Below, piece by piece: positions 1 through 10,880 of a stretch of 64,000 bases of DNA. Position numbers and translations under genes: made by a program. Numbering within the stretch: position 1 is the stretch's first letter; every line of letters begins with the position of its first letter. This DNA comes from Dysidea avara (taxonomy: Eukaryota; Porifera; Demospongiae; Dictyoceratida; Dysideidae), in contig NC_089279.1 of the NCBI RefSeq assembly GCF_963678975.1, positions 26,460,004-26,524,003 on the forward strand, in the 5' to 3' direction. The notes under the pieces were generated by a model. That model was given only the letters and a program-made list of their open reading frames with translations, ran no database searches and had not been told where the DNA came from.

Positions 1-99
1 GCTACGAGCTAGTCGGCACAGCCACAGAAAAGTCGTATTATGCTATCGCAAATTGACACCATGTGTTGTCAGCGAAAAGAACTAGGACACAGAGGAGGA

Positions 100-355
100 T
101 AAAGTTAAGTCCACAATGTGTGTGTTGTACTCACTGCAGTTGCTGTTCTCCATTTGTAACGTTGTTGTAACAGGCAGAACATAGCTGAAATGAAGCACAA
201 TGGCCACCACTTTTTAGTAATTGATTGATGGGGTGTGAGTTCAGATGCAAAATTTATTTTATGGCATGCCTGCTGCCATTCTTTCTTTTGATGCAGTATG
301 TGCAGGTTCATTAGTCATAATTATGTTATAAAAAAGTTAACAAAAACAAACAAGC
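100..355 (+). repeat. Dispersed repeat family R, copy 1
   Basis: This stretch matches 2820-3230 and 18930-19265 in the same orientation. Shared words include a run around 'aacaggcagaacata', then 'aatggcca', 'atggcatgcct' and 'cataattatgtta'. No coding frame is kept between the copies. I see no clear inverted ends, so the class of element is unknown. Confidence 0.6.
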
Positions 356-782
356 AGAAGGCAAAATTAAGAGTTTTAAGTTGGATTAAGGATTGAAGAA
401 AGAATAGTACTGAAACCTTCTACTTGTAGCTACAGGTATAGACTTTTACTTGTTCATTACTGAGCCAATAGGCCCTGCCTAATGCAGCACAAAAGTGGTC
501 TGACTATGTAGCACTAATTTATAAGGTCTGTGATTGTCAGACATCAATAAATTGCATGCATGTTAGCCATGACGAGTTTGTTGGGATGATATGGTCCATC
601 AAAGATATTGCATGAACTTGTCACAAGATTTAAAAAAAAAAAGAAAAGTCAAGCTTGATGGCATCAATAGGAGTAGTCATATGCTCTATAAGATCTCCAT
701 AGTGAGAACAATGTGTCATTTGTAGACCAGACTTCTTTATATACTGCTCCTAAATTTTAAAAGTATCAATAATGATCTATGA
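356..782. other. Non-coding interval
   Basis: AT-rich sequence with a short A-run near 631. I see no open frame, splice pattern or recognisable element here. Confidence 0.5.
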
Positions 783-1211
783 TACTTCCAAGCAGGAGCT
801 TATGAGCCGCCAAAGGTGGTGAAGGAGTACGAAACTGAGTTCCATGACAATCCAAATTATTTCACTGCATTTGCTTTTACATTACATGCAAATGGTTATG
901 TAATCAACATGTGCGTTTACACATGCAACAATGGATGCTCCAGCTGCACTAATTGGACTAGATGTAGAGACAAGTTTGCCACCATCGAAGAAGAGAAAGA
1001 CCTCGAGGAAGACTCAGCCAACTTCATCATTACCATGTGTAACCGCCAGTCGCCTTTCTTGGCTTCCTTGGGGTCCCTTCATTGTCTAACCGTGCACGTG
1101 TTGGCGCTGGATTGCTCATTGTATTTCTCCTCGTACACTTACAAAGCTCGAAACTCAAGTGGGAACACCACCAATATCATCATGCGCAATTTCGTATATG
1201 GCTTCAAATAA
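783..1211 (+). pseudogene. Exon-like open frame of unknown identity, partly inverted-duplicated
   Basis: An open frame runs from just after a stop at 780 to a TAA at 1209-1211, about 142 codons. It has no early ATG: the first in-frame ATG is at 909. A possible splice acceptor, CAG, ends at 795. The middle is Cys-rich (CNNGCSSC) and is followed by an acidic stretch (EEEKDLEED). The DNA at about 785-865 returns in inverted form at about 1250-1330 (shared 'caggagctta' and 'ggtgaaggag'), so the frame sits between arms of an imperfect inverted repeat. That favours a rearranged gene fragment or a mobile element over an intact gene. I do not recognise the protein. Confidence 0.35.
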
Positions 1212-1339
1212 TGAGACTGTACTTCCTTATATGGAAACTAATTGTTGGATTGTAATGGCACCTGGCAGGCAGTGTAGTTTCGTGCTCCTTCACCGTCTTA
1301 AGCTCCTGGTCCAAGCAATAGCCACTGTATTTCACCATT

Positions 1340-2815
1340 CAAAGTGACATACTTGCCAATGAAAGAACTAGGAATTGTGAGTGCACATGCAGTAAACAAA
1401 GGTTTTTATACCAGGATAACCGGTATGTACTAAGCAAAACTTTGAACAGTAAGAAAAATTAGGGATATTAAAAAATATTTCTAGGGCTATGTAATTGTAC
1501 TTTAAACAAGGGCAACTGCTGATAACATGCACATGCAATCCACATTTCAACCATACACTTCCATTATGCTACACTCCTGTAATAAGCCAAGATGCAGGGA
1601 ATTAGAGGTTAAATTGTTAGCACTGATAAGTTCATTATTACTTATGTCTTTTTAGCATATTAACTAGTGAGCTAATTTCAACTAACAATTACATACAGTG
1701 TGTACTTGCCCTGAAAATTATTGTTATTGTAAAAAGAAGCCAATAGTCTTGAAAATGCAGTTACTACAAAGTGTGATCAAGGTAGCTCCCTGCATAGTAG
1801 TCCACCAGGCTGGACATGCGCCTGGAATTGTTTTCCAAAACAATATGTGCATTTGTGTATGTATACATGTTTGTCTACACCCACACTTGTGTGGCAAAGA
1901 ACGAGTGCTCGATAGATCTTGTATTAAAAACTAATAGGCAGGTCTACAGGATTTATTTGGAGGTGTATACTTCGTATCAGTTTGATCAATCTGGTTTCAG
2001 AATATAACGTGAACAGCTTTCCAATAGGCTGTAGAGATGATGTAATGATGGAAGAGGACAGCATGAACCTTGTAGGCAACTAGAAATTGCATACAGTGTA
2101 TCCCTCAAGTCAAAAGGGGTTGTGTTCCTTCCTTACCCAACAAAAACCAAGACAAGAGAAAACTGTAAAGCAGTTTAGAAGATAGTTCTGAGGATTGCTT
2201 GTGGGTTAAAGTGGTTTGTTTGAGTTCTGCTTCCTTAGCAATGAAAACGTGGCAATTAATGAATTGTGCAATTAATGAATTGTACAATTAATGAATTACA
2301 TAATACATGTACATGATTAAGCTACCATAGCAGGGGATAGCTAGTATTAATTGCATTGGCACCTAGTTTTAAAATCTCAACATCAACCTTTTTTAAATCA
2401 TATCCAATGACTCTATGAAGTGCCTTGTAAAAAACAAGAAGTCAACACACTGGACAAACATGGTATAAATTGCAGCTACAGCTGTACAGTGTAGCCTCAG
2501 CTATCCAAACCCCTTGGGACCAGGGGTGGTCCATAAGTCTGAACCTTTGAAATTGTGTATAAACCAATGTGACTGTGCCTGCAAAAATAGGGCAGTAGGC
2601 ACATGGTTTTTGCCTACTTTTTCAAACTTCAATCACTCATATCTTTTTATACCACAATGCCTTGGCCATGCAATTTTCAGATCTTAGTAAGCATTTAATT
2701 GGCATCATACTGCAAGTTACAGTGGAATTTTCTATTGACTGACTGATACTTTCAGACTAACTCAATCATGTTTAAAGCTACAGGCTTGATGTTTTTCACT
2801 GTTAAATGTCACTTC
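1340..2815. other. Non-coding interval with repeat fragments
   Basis: No convincing gene. Positions 2262-2296 hold three near-copies of 'aattaatgaattgt'. Around 2490-2560, 'cagctatccaaacc' resembles the ends of the pogo-like MITEs found elsewhere in the window and is probably a decayed fragment. Confidence 0.45.
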
Positions 2816-2819
2816 TACC

Positions 2820-3230
2820 TGACATATTGTTGTGTGTACAATGCACACATCGACTTACCTTTGTCCTCCTTTGTGTCCCAATTCTCTTTAATAACAACTC
2901 AAGGTGTCAACTCGCGGTAGCGCACATAGTGGCTTCCCTACATTTGTAATGGGAATCATTAGTATTTTCCATAATGACTGGATTGATTGCAGAGATGCTT
3001 CTCAATTTATTTGCAACGTTGTGTAACAGGCAGAACATAACTGAAAATGAAGTGTAATGGCCACTTCATTTTTCAGAAATTGATTGTTCAGTTGGGACAC
3101 ACATTCAGGTGCTAAATTAATTATATGGCATGCCTAGCATCATTATTCCTTTTGATGTGGTATGTGCTGGTTCATCGGTCATAATTATGTTATTAAAAAG
3201 TAAACAAACAAGCAGAAGGTTGAACTAGAG
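2820..3230 (+). repeat. Dispersed repeat family R, copy 2
   Basis: Matches copy 1 (100-355) over its right part and copy 3 (18930-19265) over its left part, including 'tttgtcct', 'gattgattgcag' and 'catgcct'. It is non-coding. Confidence 0.6.
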
Positions 3231-3350
3231 ACTAAACAAAAAAAAATTAGTGAAACAAGGGAATAGCTTAAAAGTGGTGACACAAGGAAGGTTGCCTATA
3301 CCTGCAAACATACTAGTGCACATTTAATTGCTACTTCAGTCAACTATGTT

Positions 3351-3400
3351 TTGCATTGATGTACATTTTTGCATTGATGTACATTTTTGCATTGATGTAC
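3351..3400. repeat. 18-bp tandem repeat, about 2.8 units
   Basis: The unit 'ttgcattgatgtacattt' is repeated three times without spacing, the last copy incomplete. Confidence 0.85.
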
Positions 3401-3570
3401 ACACATATAGGGATCCAAGTGATAAAAGTAGTGAAACAAGGTATGAATGATGGTATTACAACATAGCTTCTGTGAGAAGATCCCTACATTGGCATGTTAA
3501 AACAATTATTCTGTTGAATGCCAAAGTAGGGATTTTCCAACCAAGACTTGCTATAATACAATCATTCATA

Positions 3571-3764
<194 letters not shown>

Positions 3765-3774
3765 CGAAAATTTG

Positions 3775-4260
3775 AGTTTGGGTGATTTAAAAAAAAATTT
3801 ATATCCGGCTGCCTGTAAGTATTTTCTTGTCTTTAGTGCTGTATTTGATGTTGGATGGACTACTATTTATTCCGTAAAGGTGATTTTCGTTTTTGTCACA
3901 ACGATGATTTTTAAAGGCAGCATTTTAGGTAGCGCATGAGCAAACCATGATACTTTGCTCACACTGAAGTATGTGAATAATGAAGATGAGCAACACGACA
4001 GGGCAGGAAATACTGTGAGACCTGCACAACAACATGTGTATTACTGGAACCAAGCAGATAGCTTCCACCAGTGAGTGGTGTGGATAACTTGCATTTTAAC
4101 TGTTTCATTAATCCTTTCACTCAACTTAAACAATGGTTTAGCAATGGGTACTGCATTACCTTAAAGTTATTTTATGGTATAGGAAGTGTAAATGATGCTT
4201 CTGATAGTATTTTAAATACTTGGGTTCCAGGAATTAACTGATTTTGTCACTACACAAATT
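3775..4260. other. Non-coding interval, 3' side of the membrane-protein gene
   Basis: No supported frame. It lies downstream of the last exon of the minus-strand gene and may hold its 3' UTR. I see no clear AATAAA on the minus strand. Confidence 0.4.
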
Positions 4261-4267
4261 TAAACTT

Positions 4268-4545
4268 TTATAAGTTTAAGCATGCAAGAGTAGGTCCTGC
4301 ACCACAATATGTAATGGTTTCACTACTCAGCACTACCTCGTACAACAATGATACCACAGTATACACGGATACGTACTCTTCAATGACATCCCACAAGTAC
4401 AAGTAATGTGGATTCCCTGTCAGCACAGCTAGTGACCAGTTTCCAATCATTCCAAGAGCAGCAAATATGACAATGACCGGAACACGAGACGGTCTCAACA
4501 CTGACCAGATTATACTCAACCTTGTCTTGTATACTGTCATGGCAG
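4268..4545 (-). CDS. Multi-pass membrane protein, predicted last exon
   Basis: On the minus strand a strong acceptor (T-rich tract, then TTTAG) sits at 4546-4547. From there a frame stays open for 91 codons to a TAA at 4268-4270. The peptide has two hydrophobic segments: one around VIVIFAALGMIGNW, and one around a segment containing LWDVIEEY and YTVVSLLYEVV. A possible donor follows EEY (GTATCC), so the exon could end there instead. The exon starts in phase 1, which matches the exon at 10725-10879 if that ends at its GTCACA donor. I cannot name the family. An acidic-Glu-Tyr motif in the last helix is loosely like Frag1/PGAP2-type proteins, but the order of helices does not fit well. Confidence 0.55.
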
Positions 4546-5283
4546 CTAAAGAACACAAGAGAACACAAGTATTATAATTTTTAATATTATGAATTATACA
4601 TTTCTACATACATAATACAAACACCAGTATATTTCAAATTTAAACAAAGTAGGGATCCATGCAATAATAAAAAATCAACAACAATGAAACAAGAGTTTCG
4701 AATTCCACCTTCTCACGCGGTTCCCACAACTACACTGTATATGCACGTGCGCACAATAATATCTTGGTTATAAATACCCTCATGCAAGCCACGCGCCCCT
4801 CCATTCTTATTAACTTTGGTTAACTAAAGTTACCCTTCATTTTAGCCATAGCTAGCATATACATACATAAGTGTAAATACTTGAGAATAGTGATTGTTAC
4901 TACTTGACTGTTGAACAGGGTGATTGCTTTATTAGAGTATCTCAAACTCAATGGTTGCAACAACTTGGTCTTGTATGACGAGTAATAAATCACTAAGACT
5001 AAAACTGAGCTTTCATGTGTAAAATATTTTCTTGTTTTTAACACTATCTTACATGAAGATAATAATATATTTCTATGACAATTTTAACGGCATCATTTTG
5101 AGGAATACCATCATCTTTGTAGGATCCCTACTAAATATTGTTACTGTACAACACAGATCAAAAAAGAAGTCAACTGTATTCTACCAGTCATAGAAAGGAA
5201 GTCTACTCTGAAAACTTGTGTACTTAAGGCTGTATAATACATATAATACCACTTTAGCGTGGGCGTACAAAGTTGGTTCTAGA
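4546..5283. other. Intron interval with transposon ends
   Basis: Mostly AT-rich. Around 4910-4960 a 'ttattagagtatctcaa' motif occurs, common in the pogo-like MITEs of this window. At 5237-5264 'ccactttagcgtgggcg' matches the left end of the 0.8-kb MITE family (5953, 23715, 27441). Confidence 0.45.
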
Positions 5284-5690
5284 AGCTCAATCTTCAACTA
5301 AAGCTCTTGTGGCAGCAGCGCCATCACAGTGTATTATTTCACTATCCGGTGGTCTGCCTATTGGGACAGACTCTACAAACAAGGAATGAGATCTTCATAC
5401 TATCCCAGGCTTCCTTTATCCATTGCAAATAAAGAAGTTTCCTTGGAGCTCTCATATTGCCTGCTGGAGTAAATGACATTTCAACAGATGAAATCCACTC
5501 TTCATATTTACTCTTGTACACTTCCTGATGGTCCTTCCATTCTTTTATTCTCTTTTTGTCACTCTATACTTCCTGCCAACTTCCCTACTTGCTGTGCTCT
5601 TTGCACTTGTAATTAGAAAGCCACACTGTAATTTCTTTTCCTCATAGTTGACACAGAGTCTACCATTGGCAGCTGTAGCTAGACATGTAA
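5284..5690 (-). pseudogene. Decayed pogo/Tigger-like (DDE) transposase fragment
   Basis: Reading the minus strand from about 5690, an N-terminal piece looks like the helix-turn-helix of CENP-B/pogo transposases (ASREVGRKYRVTKRE, then a stop, then KEW). From about 5542 an open piece carries FTPAGNMRAP followed by QWIKEAWDSM, the usual C-terminal hallmark of DDE_1 transposases, and ends near CDGAAATRALVED. The catalytic core between the two pieces is missing and stops interrupt the frame, so it is inactive. It ends beside a sequence matching the tip of the 0.8-kb MITE family, suggesting a relative of this transposase once moved that family (inference). Confidence 0.7.
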
Positions 5691-5912
5691 AACTCAAATA
5701 AAAGTGGTATTTATAACCATACTTGTAACATACATTGTGGCCACTATTCAAATGCAAGGTGCGGTGTTTAACCTAGGAAATATGGTATCTTGTCCTAGAG
5801 AAGACTTCTATACAGCACTGAAAAACAAGGTATTACATGCAATAGTCCACCCTATTTCCAAATCATCTAGGTACACATAATCAATCATCACAAGATTAAT
5901 ATACCAGCCAAT

Positions 5913-5948
5913 TAGGGATGCACCGATAGGTCCAATACCAATATTATA
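5913..5948 (+). mobile_element. hAT element left-end fragment
   Basis: Begins 'tagggatgcaccgata', a common hAT-type terminal motif. It is interrupted almost at once by the 0.8-kb MITE. A sequence resembling a matching right end ('tatcagtgcaacacta') occurs at 8149-8164, but the 8-bp flanks of the two do not match, so I do not claim they are one element. Confidence 0.4.
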
Positions 5949-5952
5949 TATA

Positions 5953-7346
5953 TACCACTTTAGCGTGGGCGTTCAAAGGTGCCGCTCGGTGTTTAACTCG
6001 CATATTGCCCAGGAAATATCATGGGAAAGTGGTTTGCCAATGACTTTGATACCCAGCCAGTTCAAAGAAACGATGTACTTTAGGCATGTCCACACGACAA
6101 AAATAATGCGAATTGAATCCGCATTGATTCGAATTATTCGCGTCCACACGGAATGCGCATTAGGGTGATTCGAATTGAAAGTGGATTACACGAATCCACC
6201 TTCACAGGTGGTTTATAAAGAATTGGCTACGAATCGGGATTAGCTACGTCATAATAATGCACCACGTGAGGGCTTGACACGTTTGCGCGTGACCTTTGTA
6301 AACAACACAGGATGAAGCGCTCGGTGTGATAAAAACGCAGGGACGTATGGAAGCAGTGTTTCATCATCGTATCTAGCCCTTAGAGTTTGAAAGAACAACG
6401 GTCCCATACCCATCACGCACCATCAGCAGTTTTTCGTATTCTATTCGTAGAAATCCTTCCGGTACATTATAAACAAAAGTATAAGCGTTACTACAAGCTA
6501 TTCCTTTCAGTCTATCGTTAAACTCACTGTTCTTTTGGTTGGCACAAATGAGTGTTTTCTCAACCGTTTAAATTATCCGTTTATAACACTAGATTCAATA
6601 ATGCGCATTACGCGATAATGTGTGTGGACACGTTCAATTCGGATTCAATACGCATTGCCTGAATTCGTTTTGCATCCGGTTCCTAATTCGAATTCGTGTG
6701 GACATGCCTTTTGACTCGTTATATTGAGCGACATAGAGCTTTGTATTGTGGGACTCGTTTTTGTAGTGGTTGCTAAGCTGAGTATATTTGCTAAGATAGA
6801 CTAGTTGATTGTTGCTAAAGGATAATGAAGGCACAAAATAATTGTTTGGGAGATCGTGGATGCGTATTTCTACTCACAGCATATCAGCCTTTGAACAGAC
6901 CACGGAACAACAAAGCTACCACAACTATGTTGAAATAGGTTAGTAACTTACAGTCCTAAGTACTTAACTTAATAATAACTTACTTACTGTCCCAATAGCA
7001 AAGTTAGTGGCTTAAATTAGTACAAAAATGATAACAGTATGAACTCCATCCCACAATCACAAGTTTTCTAACATTGCGTGTTGAAGCATAGTAACGTATT
7101 AATGACGTTTTAATGTATGGATAATGTTCTGATGGCTATTAGCCCACGCTATTAAAACCACGATCGATCTTTAGATGCTGCTGTATAAAAGAAACGGGAT
7201 GGGTTTTCAGTAGTTCTTTCATGAGTGCGCCCCGAGTGATATATATCACTTATACCACAGGGGCTGCATGGTATTTGCTGATATTGTACACCCACAGCCC
7301 TCAGGCTTTGGGTGTATATATCAGCACATCCTTCGCAGCTGTGGTA
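5953..7346 (+). mobile_element. 0.8-kb TA-flanked MITE family A, copy 1 (interrupted)
   Basis: Starts TACCACTTTAG after TA and ends GTGGTA before TA, so it looks like a mariner/pogo-type element with short inverted ends. It matches copies at 23715-24534 and 27441-28250 over their whole length. It is split by another MITE at 6082-6709; without that insert and its target repeat it is about 763 bp. The right end (about 7240-7346) is a near-palindrome built on 'gggtgtatatatcag'. Short frames inside (for example around 6634-6834 on the minus strand) match those in the other copies because the DNA is repeated. Confidence 0.85.
6082..6709 (+). mobile_element. MITE nested in family A copy 1
   Basis: Perfect 15-bp terminal inverted repeat, 'aggcatgtccacacg' and its complement, with further sub-terminal inverted matches rich in 'gaattcga'. 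TTT flanks both sides, a 3-bp target duplication. The two uninterrupted family A copies read straight through here, which proves insertion. No coding frame. Confidence 0.92.
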
Positions 7347-7399
7347 TAACTATTAAATATTGTTAGTACAGTTTAATGGGCAGTACGCCACGAAACAAG

Positions 7400-8150
7400 A
7401 TTCATTGAAGCCATATGTGATGACTAATCCTCATGTGTTCAATGCATGATGGCCACAAAACCAACAAGTAGTGCTATAAAGGCCTTTTCACACTACAATC
7501 AAATGCGCATCGAAGCCGGATCAGATCATTTCACAATTGAGCTGGATTGATTGCAATGTACATTTAATCTGGCCTCATTTCAATCCACCTACAGGGGTGA
7601 ATTTGCTGGACTTTAGCCATTAGCTCAATTAACAAGGGGGCGCTGTACAGGTGAAAGTAAAGAAAGAAGGTGGTGAATGTAGCAGTAAGTGGTTGTAACT
7701 GTTTTGGCTTGTTTGTTTGCACAAGTATGGTTGCAAGGCTATATCAAGAGTTCATAATATTACCCTCTACACTAATATTATGAACTCTTGGCTATATAGT
7801 AGGCTGTGTATATTTATCGGCCGCCCACGCAATTAGTTGATCACTCTTCACAAAGGGTCTGGAGTCCCACTAAAAACACTGTTTGATAAGCTGTCTTAGT
7901 TGTTTTATAACTACTTGGCTTCCTTTTCCATGAAAGGAGTTAGTTGCAAAACTGTAGAAAAATGATAAAAGTCTGCTGCCCACGCAATTAATTACATTGA
8001 TATTACAGATGCAGTTTATACACATAAACTTTAGGTGATTTTCTGCTCCTCCTCTCCTGTTCTGAAGAATTGAAGAATATCGGTAAATATCGGCATATCG
8101 GTTACAGGAATAGGCAAATAATCGGTATCGGTAAATGTGAAAAAATGCAT
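7400..8150. other. Non-coding interval with hairpin and hAT-like fragments
   Basis: No gene seen. It holds a perfect hairpin (7745-7790, listed separately) and, at 8060-8164, several 'atcggtaaatatcgg' words typical of the sub-terminal part of the hAT elements seen at 9252-9946. Confidence 0.4.
7745..7790. repeat. Perfect 18-bp stem hairpin
   Basis: 'caagagttcataatatta' at 7745-7762 is followed, after a 10-base loop, by its exact complement at 7773-7790. Weaker pairing continues outward ('ctatat' with 'atatag'). It may be a tiny MITE. Confidence 0.85.
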
Positions 8151-8164
8151 ATCAGTGCAACACT

Positions 8165-9050
8165 ACTTAGTGTACATACAATCATTATAGTAGTTTTGTA
8201 CAATGCATCATTTCCATATAAGTACATATACACTGTTTGTATATGACTGAAATATTGTTGCTAATTATTTCAAATACTACTGTGAGGAGTGTAATTAATC
8301 TTAAATCATATGCTAGTAATGGTGTTATACAATACCGGACCACTCCACAGGAATGGAATGATGGAATGAAATACTAGGATAGTTAACAATCAATAACTAA
8401 GTAACCCATGTACATGCTAACTGCACAACATTAGTTCAAACATTATTACGTGACATACAGAAAACAAAAAAATGATTTTTCCATGCCATATCTCATATTG
8501 CATGTTTCTAAATGTTTGAAATATCTGATGTTGCATCTTTGCCACATTATGTTTTGTGTGCGTTCAGCATCATTCCCTTGTGTACACAACCAGAACTTGT
8601 TCCACTTCATAACAATTATATCCCAATACAACCTCCAGAGCAGGATCATATCAAATTGTCATACATGCCATGTGCAGATATCCAAAAAGAGCATTATACT
8701 CACAACCAATTTCAACCAAAACAGCTGTGAGAATTTGATAAATAGTATACAATAGCATCAGAAAGGTCTGCAATTTCCTAAGGAAACTATATCTCTGCAG
8801 CCATCAAAAAAATCATTCCAGTATTCCATTCCATTGGAAGAAGCCAGTGATATCATACATAGCTAATCAGATTTAGAAAATACAATGCCACACAAATAAA
8901 TACAGATGTGCACGAAGGGTGTGGATAATAGCCTAAATTGGTGTTGTTGTCTTCATTAACTAATGAACAAATCTTCTGTATTACCATTATGTGCATGCTG
9001 CTGACCTGGTTTTTAATGCCCAAAACTGCAATATCTGATTTTGGAATTCG
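8165..9050. other. Non-coding interval
   Basis: AT-rich. Overlapping short frames exist on both strands at 8446-8755 but show no domain, no splice context and no strand preference. I do not call a gene. Confidence 0.4.
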
Positions 9051-9058
9051 AACAGTTA

Positions 9059-9141
9059 AAGAAGTGCTTCAAGAATTTAAGAAGTGCTTCAAGCATTTTA
9101 AGAAGTGCTTCAAGCATTTTAAGAAGTGCTTCAAGCATTTT
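9059..9141. repeat. 21-bp tandem repeat, four units
   Basis: Unit 'aagaagtgcttcaagcattt' plus one t. The first unit is 20 bp with one change. Frames that read through it as a KCFKHFK-type repeat are a by-product of the period being a multiple of three. Confidence 0.93.
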
Positions 9142-9251
9142 AAGTTTGCTCCATGTTTGTACTGTCGTAATGAAAATGTGTCAAACTCACACATACATAA
9201 ATCACAATGTTCATGGCCTACTATGTGCATACGTATATTATCAGATACTAT

Positions 9252-9946
9252 TTCTGTTGCACCGATATCCAAATTAGCTGATTATTCCGATAACCGATAT
9301 TAAGCAACAAAATTAGCCAATACCAACAACCGATCCGATATACACCAACGCTCATCCTCTTCATTATTAAATATAGTGACATACGTAATTACAGTGGATC
9401 CTCACTAATCCGAACAGCTCTGTTCTCAAATTGACAAAACTTTGTTCAGATTAGTGAATTTGTTTGGATTAGTGAACCCATTGATTATAATACAGAACCT
9501 AGTTCAATTACTCTAATACAACATACACTTGTTGCAAAATACTCTAATAGAACAGTCATTTGCACTGTTCGGATTATCGAGCGTTCGGATTACTGGAGTT
9601 CGGATTAGTGAGGATCCACTGTATTGATATACAGCTCATTCTAGGCTAAGATGTAAAGTTAGATATAAAGTTAGATATATACCACAAGTAAAAGCTACTC
9701 GTGGTAAACAGGTTTCAATTACATTTTACTACTGCTATACAGTTGAGACAGATGGCTGCATGGCTTGTAGTCACACCTAAACCATCAACACATAACTAAA
9801 TTAAACCTTATGTCTAGCCTCCCCCACATCATTATACAACACAGCACAGTGGAGATTAACATCAGCTTTGATTTAATTAATCGGCTAGTAGCCAATATCA
9901 GTATCAGCCAATACTGATTATTGAACTGATTATCGGTGCAACACTA
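9252..9946 (+). mobile_element. Non-autonomous hAT element
   Basis: Inverted ends 'tgttgcaccgata' and 'tatcggtgcaacacta'. Flanks are GATACTAT on the left and GATACTAC on the right, an 8-bp target duplication with one mismatch, as expected for hAT. It is interrupted by a pogo-like MITE at 9392-9621. No transposase coding seen. Confidence 0.85.
9392..9621 (+). mobile_element. Pogo-like MITE nested in the hAT element
   Basis: Ends 'cagtggatcctcactaatcc' and its complement form a perfect inverted repeat of at least 20 bp. TA lies directly outside each end. About 230 bp, no coding capacity. Confidence 0.95.
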
Positions 9947-9954
9947 GATACTAC

Positions 9955-10724
9955 TGTTTCATTCCATGATGTACAGTGTAAGCCGAGCGCTATCCTTCCG
10001 TTGTTCTACAATGAGTAGCATGCGCAACAGCCTAACATATCGGCTAGCAGTAGATAGCATACTTTTTTTTTACATTTGGAATTCTAGGGCTGATCACCCT
10101 TAAACACACACAAAACTCATGTGGAATAAGTGTTTACACAAGACTGGAATGATCAGCCTGAGTAACACAACTGGCCTGACTCTATGAACCTGAAAGAATA
10201 GTAATTGGGCTACTTGGGGAAGACTCGAATAACCACTGAAAAACAACAGTTGTTCAGTAGTCATATGATAAGACAAACAACAGAGTGCTGTTTTTTTTTC
10301 CAAATGATCAGCTACACTTTGTGGCAGCAGCATTAATTGTGATCAGACCCATTGCCATTTAAATGGCAAATTCATTGTCATTATAAAATCAAATGGCAAT
10401 GAGGTATATAGCTCATTAAGTGTGTGGGATGTGGCAAATGAGCATTGTACAGCTTCATATAATCGGTTCAGTGCTACCATAAATGTTGTCAGTCAGTCTT
10501 ATTTCCACCATGATGACATATGTACCGAGGATGGATTTCAAGAGTTTGAACACATTTGTGAAACTTTTTGGTGAATACAGCAAGAGTAAATAAGCTTTTG
10601 CAACCACAGATTTTTGGAATTACGAAAATGACGAATACTTGAATACTGAAGTATAGCTTAATGAACAATCGTTTGAATACTTAACACCTTTTCATGCCCT
10701 TTACCAGGTAATTATTATTGTGAC
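9955..10724. other. Intron interval of the minus-strand membrane gene
   Basis: No supported coding. Small hairpins occur, for example a palindrome centred on 'ttgccatttaaatggcaa' near 10350. A minus-strand frame at 10100-10333 has no recognisable content. Confidence 0.4.
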
Positions 10725-10879
10725 CTTTATAACTACTGACAATCCAAGCATGACAAGTATATAACAGGATTTCAGCTGCTAGTGATGTTCTGTCAATGAC
10801 AAGACTGAATCCCAAGGCATACTTTCCCATGCCATATGTATGTAATGTACAGTGTCGGTGCTTTTCAAATTTACACAAA
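10725..10879 (-). CDS. Multi-pass membrane protein, predicted internal exon
   Basis: Acceptor TTATTCACAG ends at 10880. The exon needs two bases from the previous exon, then runs 51 codons and ends after 'AAA G' at a GTCACA donor, leaving phase 1 for the exon at 4268-4545. A stronger-looking GTAAAG donor slightly downstream would break the phase. The peptide is Cys/His-rich at its start (HRHCTLHTY) and then hydrophobic (YALGFSLVIDRTSLAAEILL). Its membership of this gene rests on phase and on the shared membrane character. Confidence 0.42.
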
Positions 10880-10880
10880 C

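Noticed and set aside
5913..8164. One large hAT element with ends at 5913 and 8164
   Set aside because: The terminal motifs are plausible but the 8-bp flanks (CAGCCAAT and CTTAGTGT) do not match.
8446..8755. Three overlapping frames, two plus and one minus
   Set aside because: AT-rich, no splice context, no domain, and open on both strands by composition.
9059..9141. A CRISPR-like array
   Set aside because: The 21-bp units are directly adjacent with no unique spacers; it is an ordinary minisatellite.
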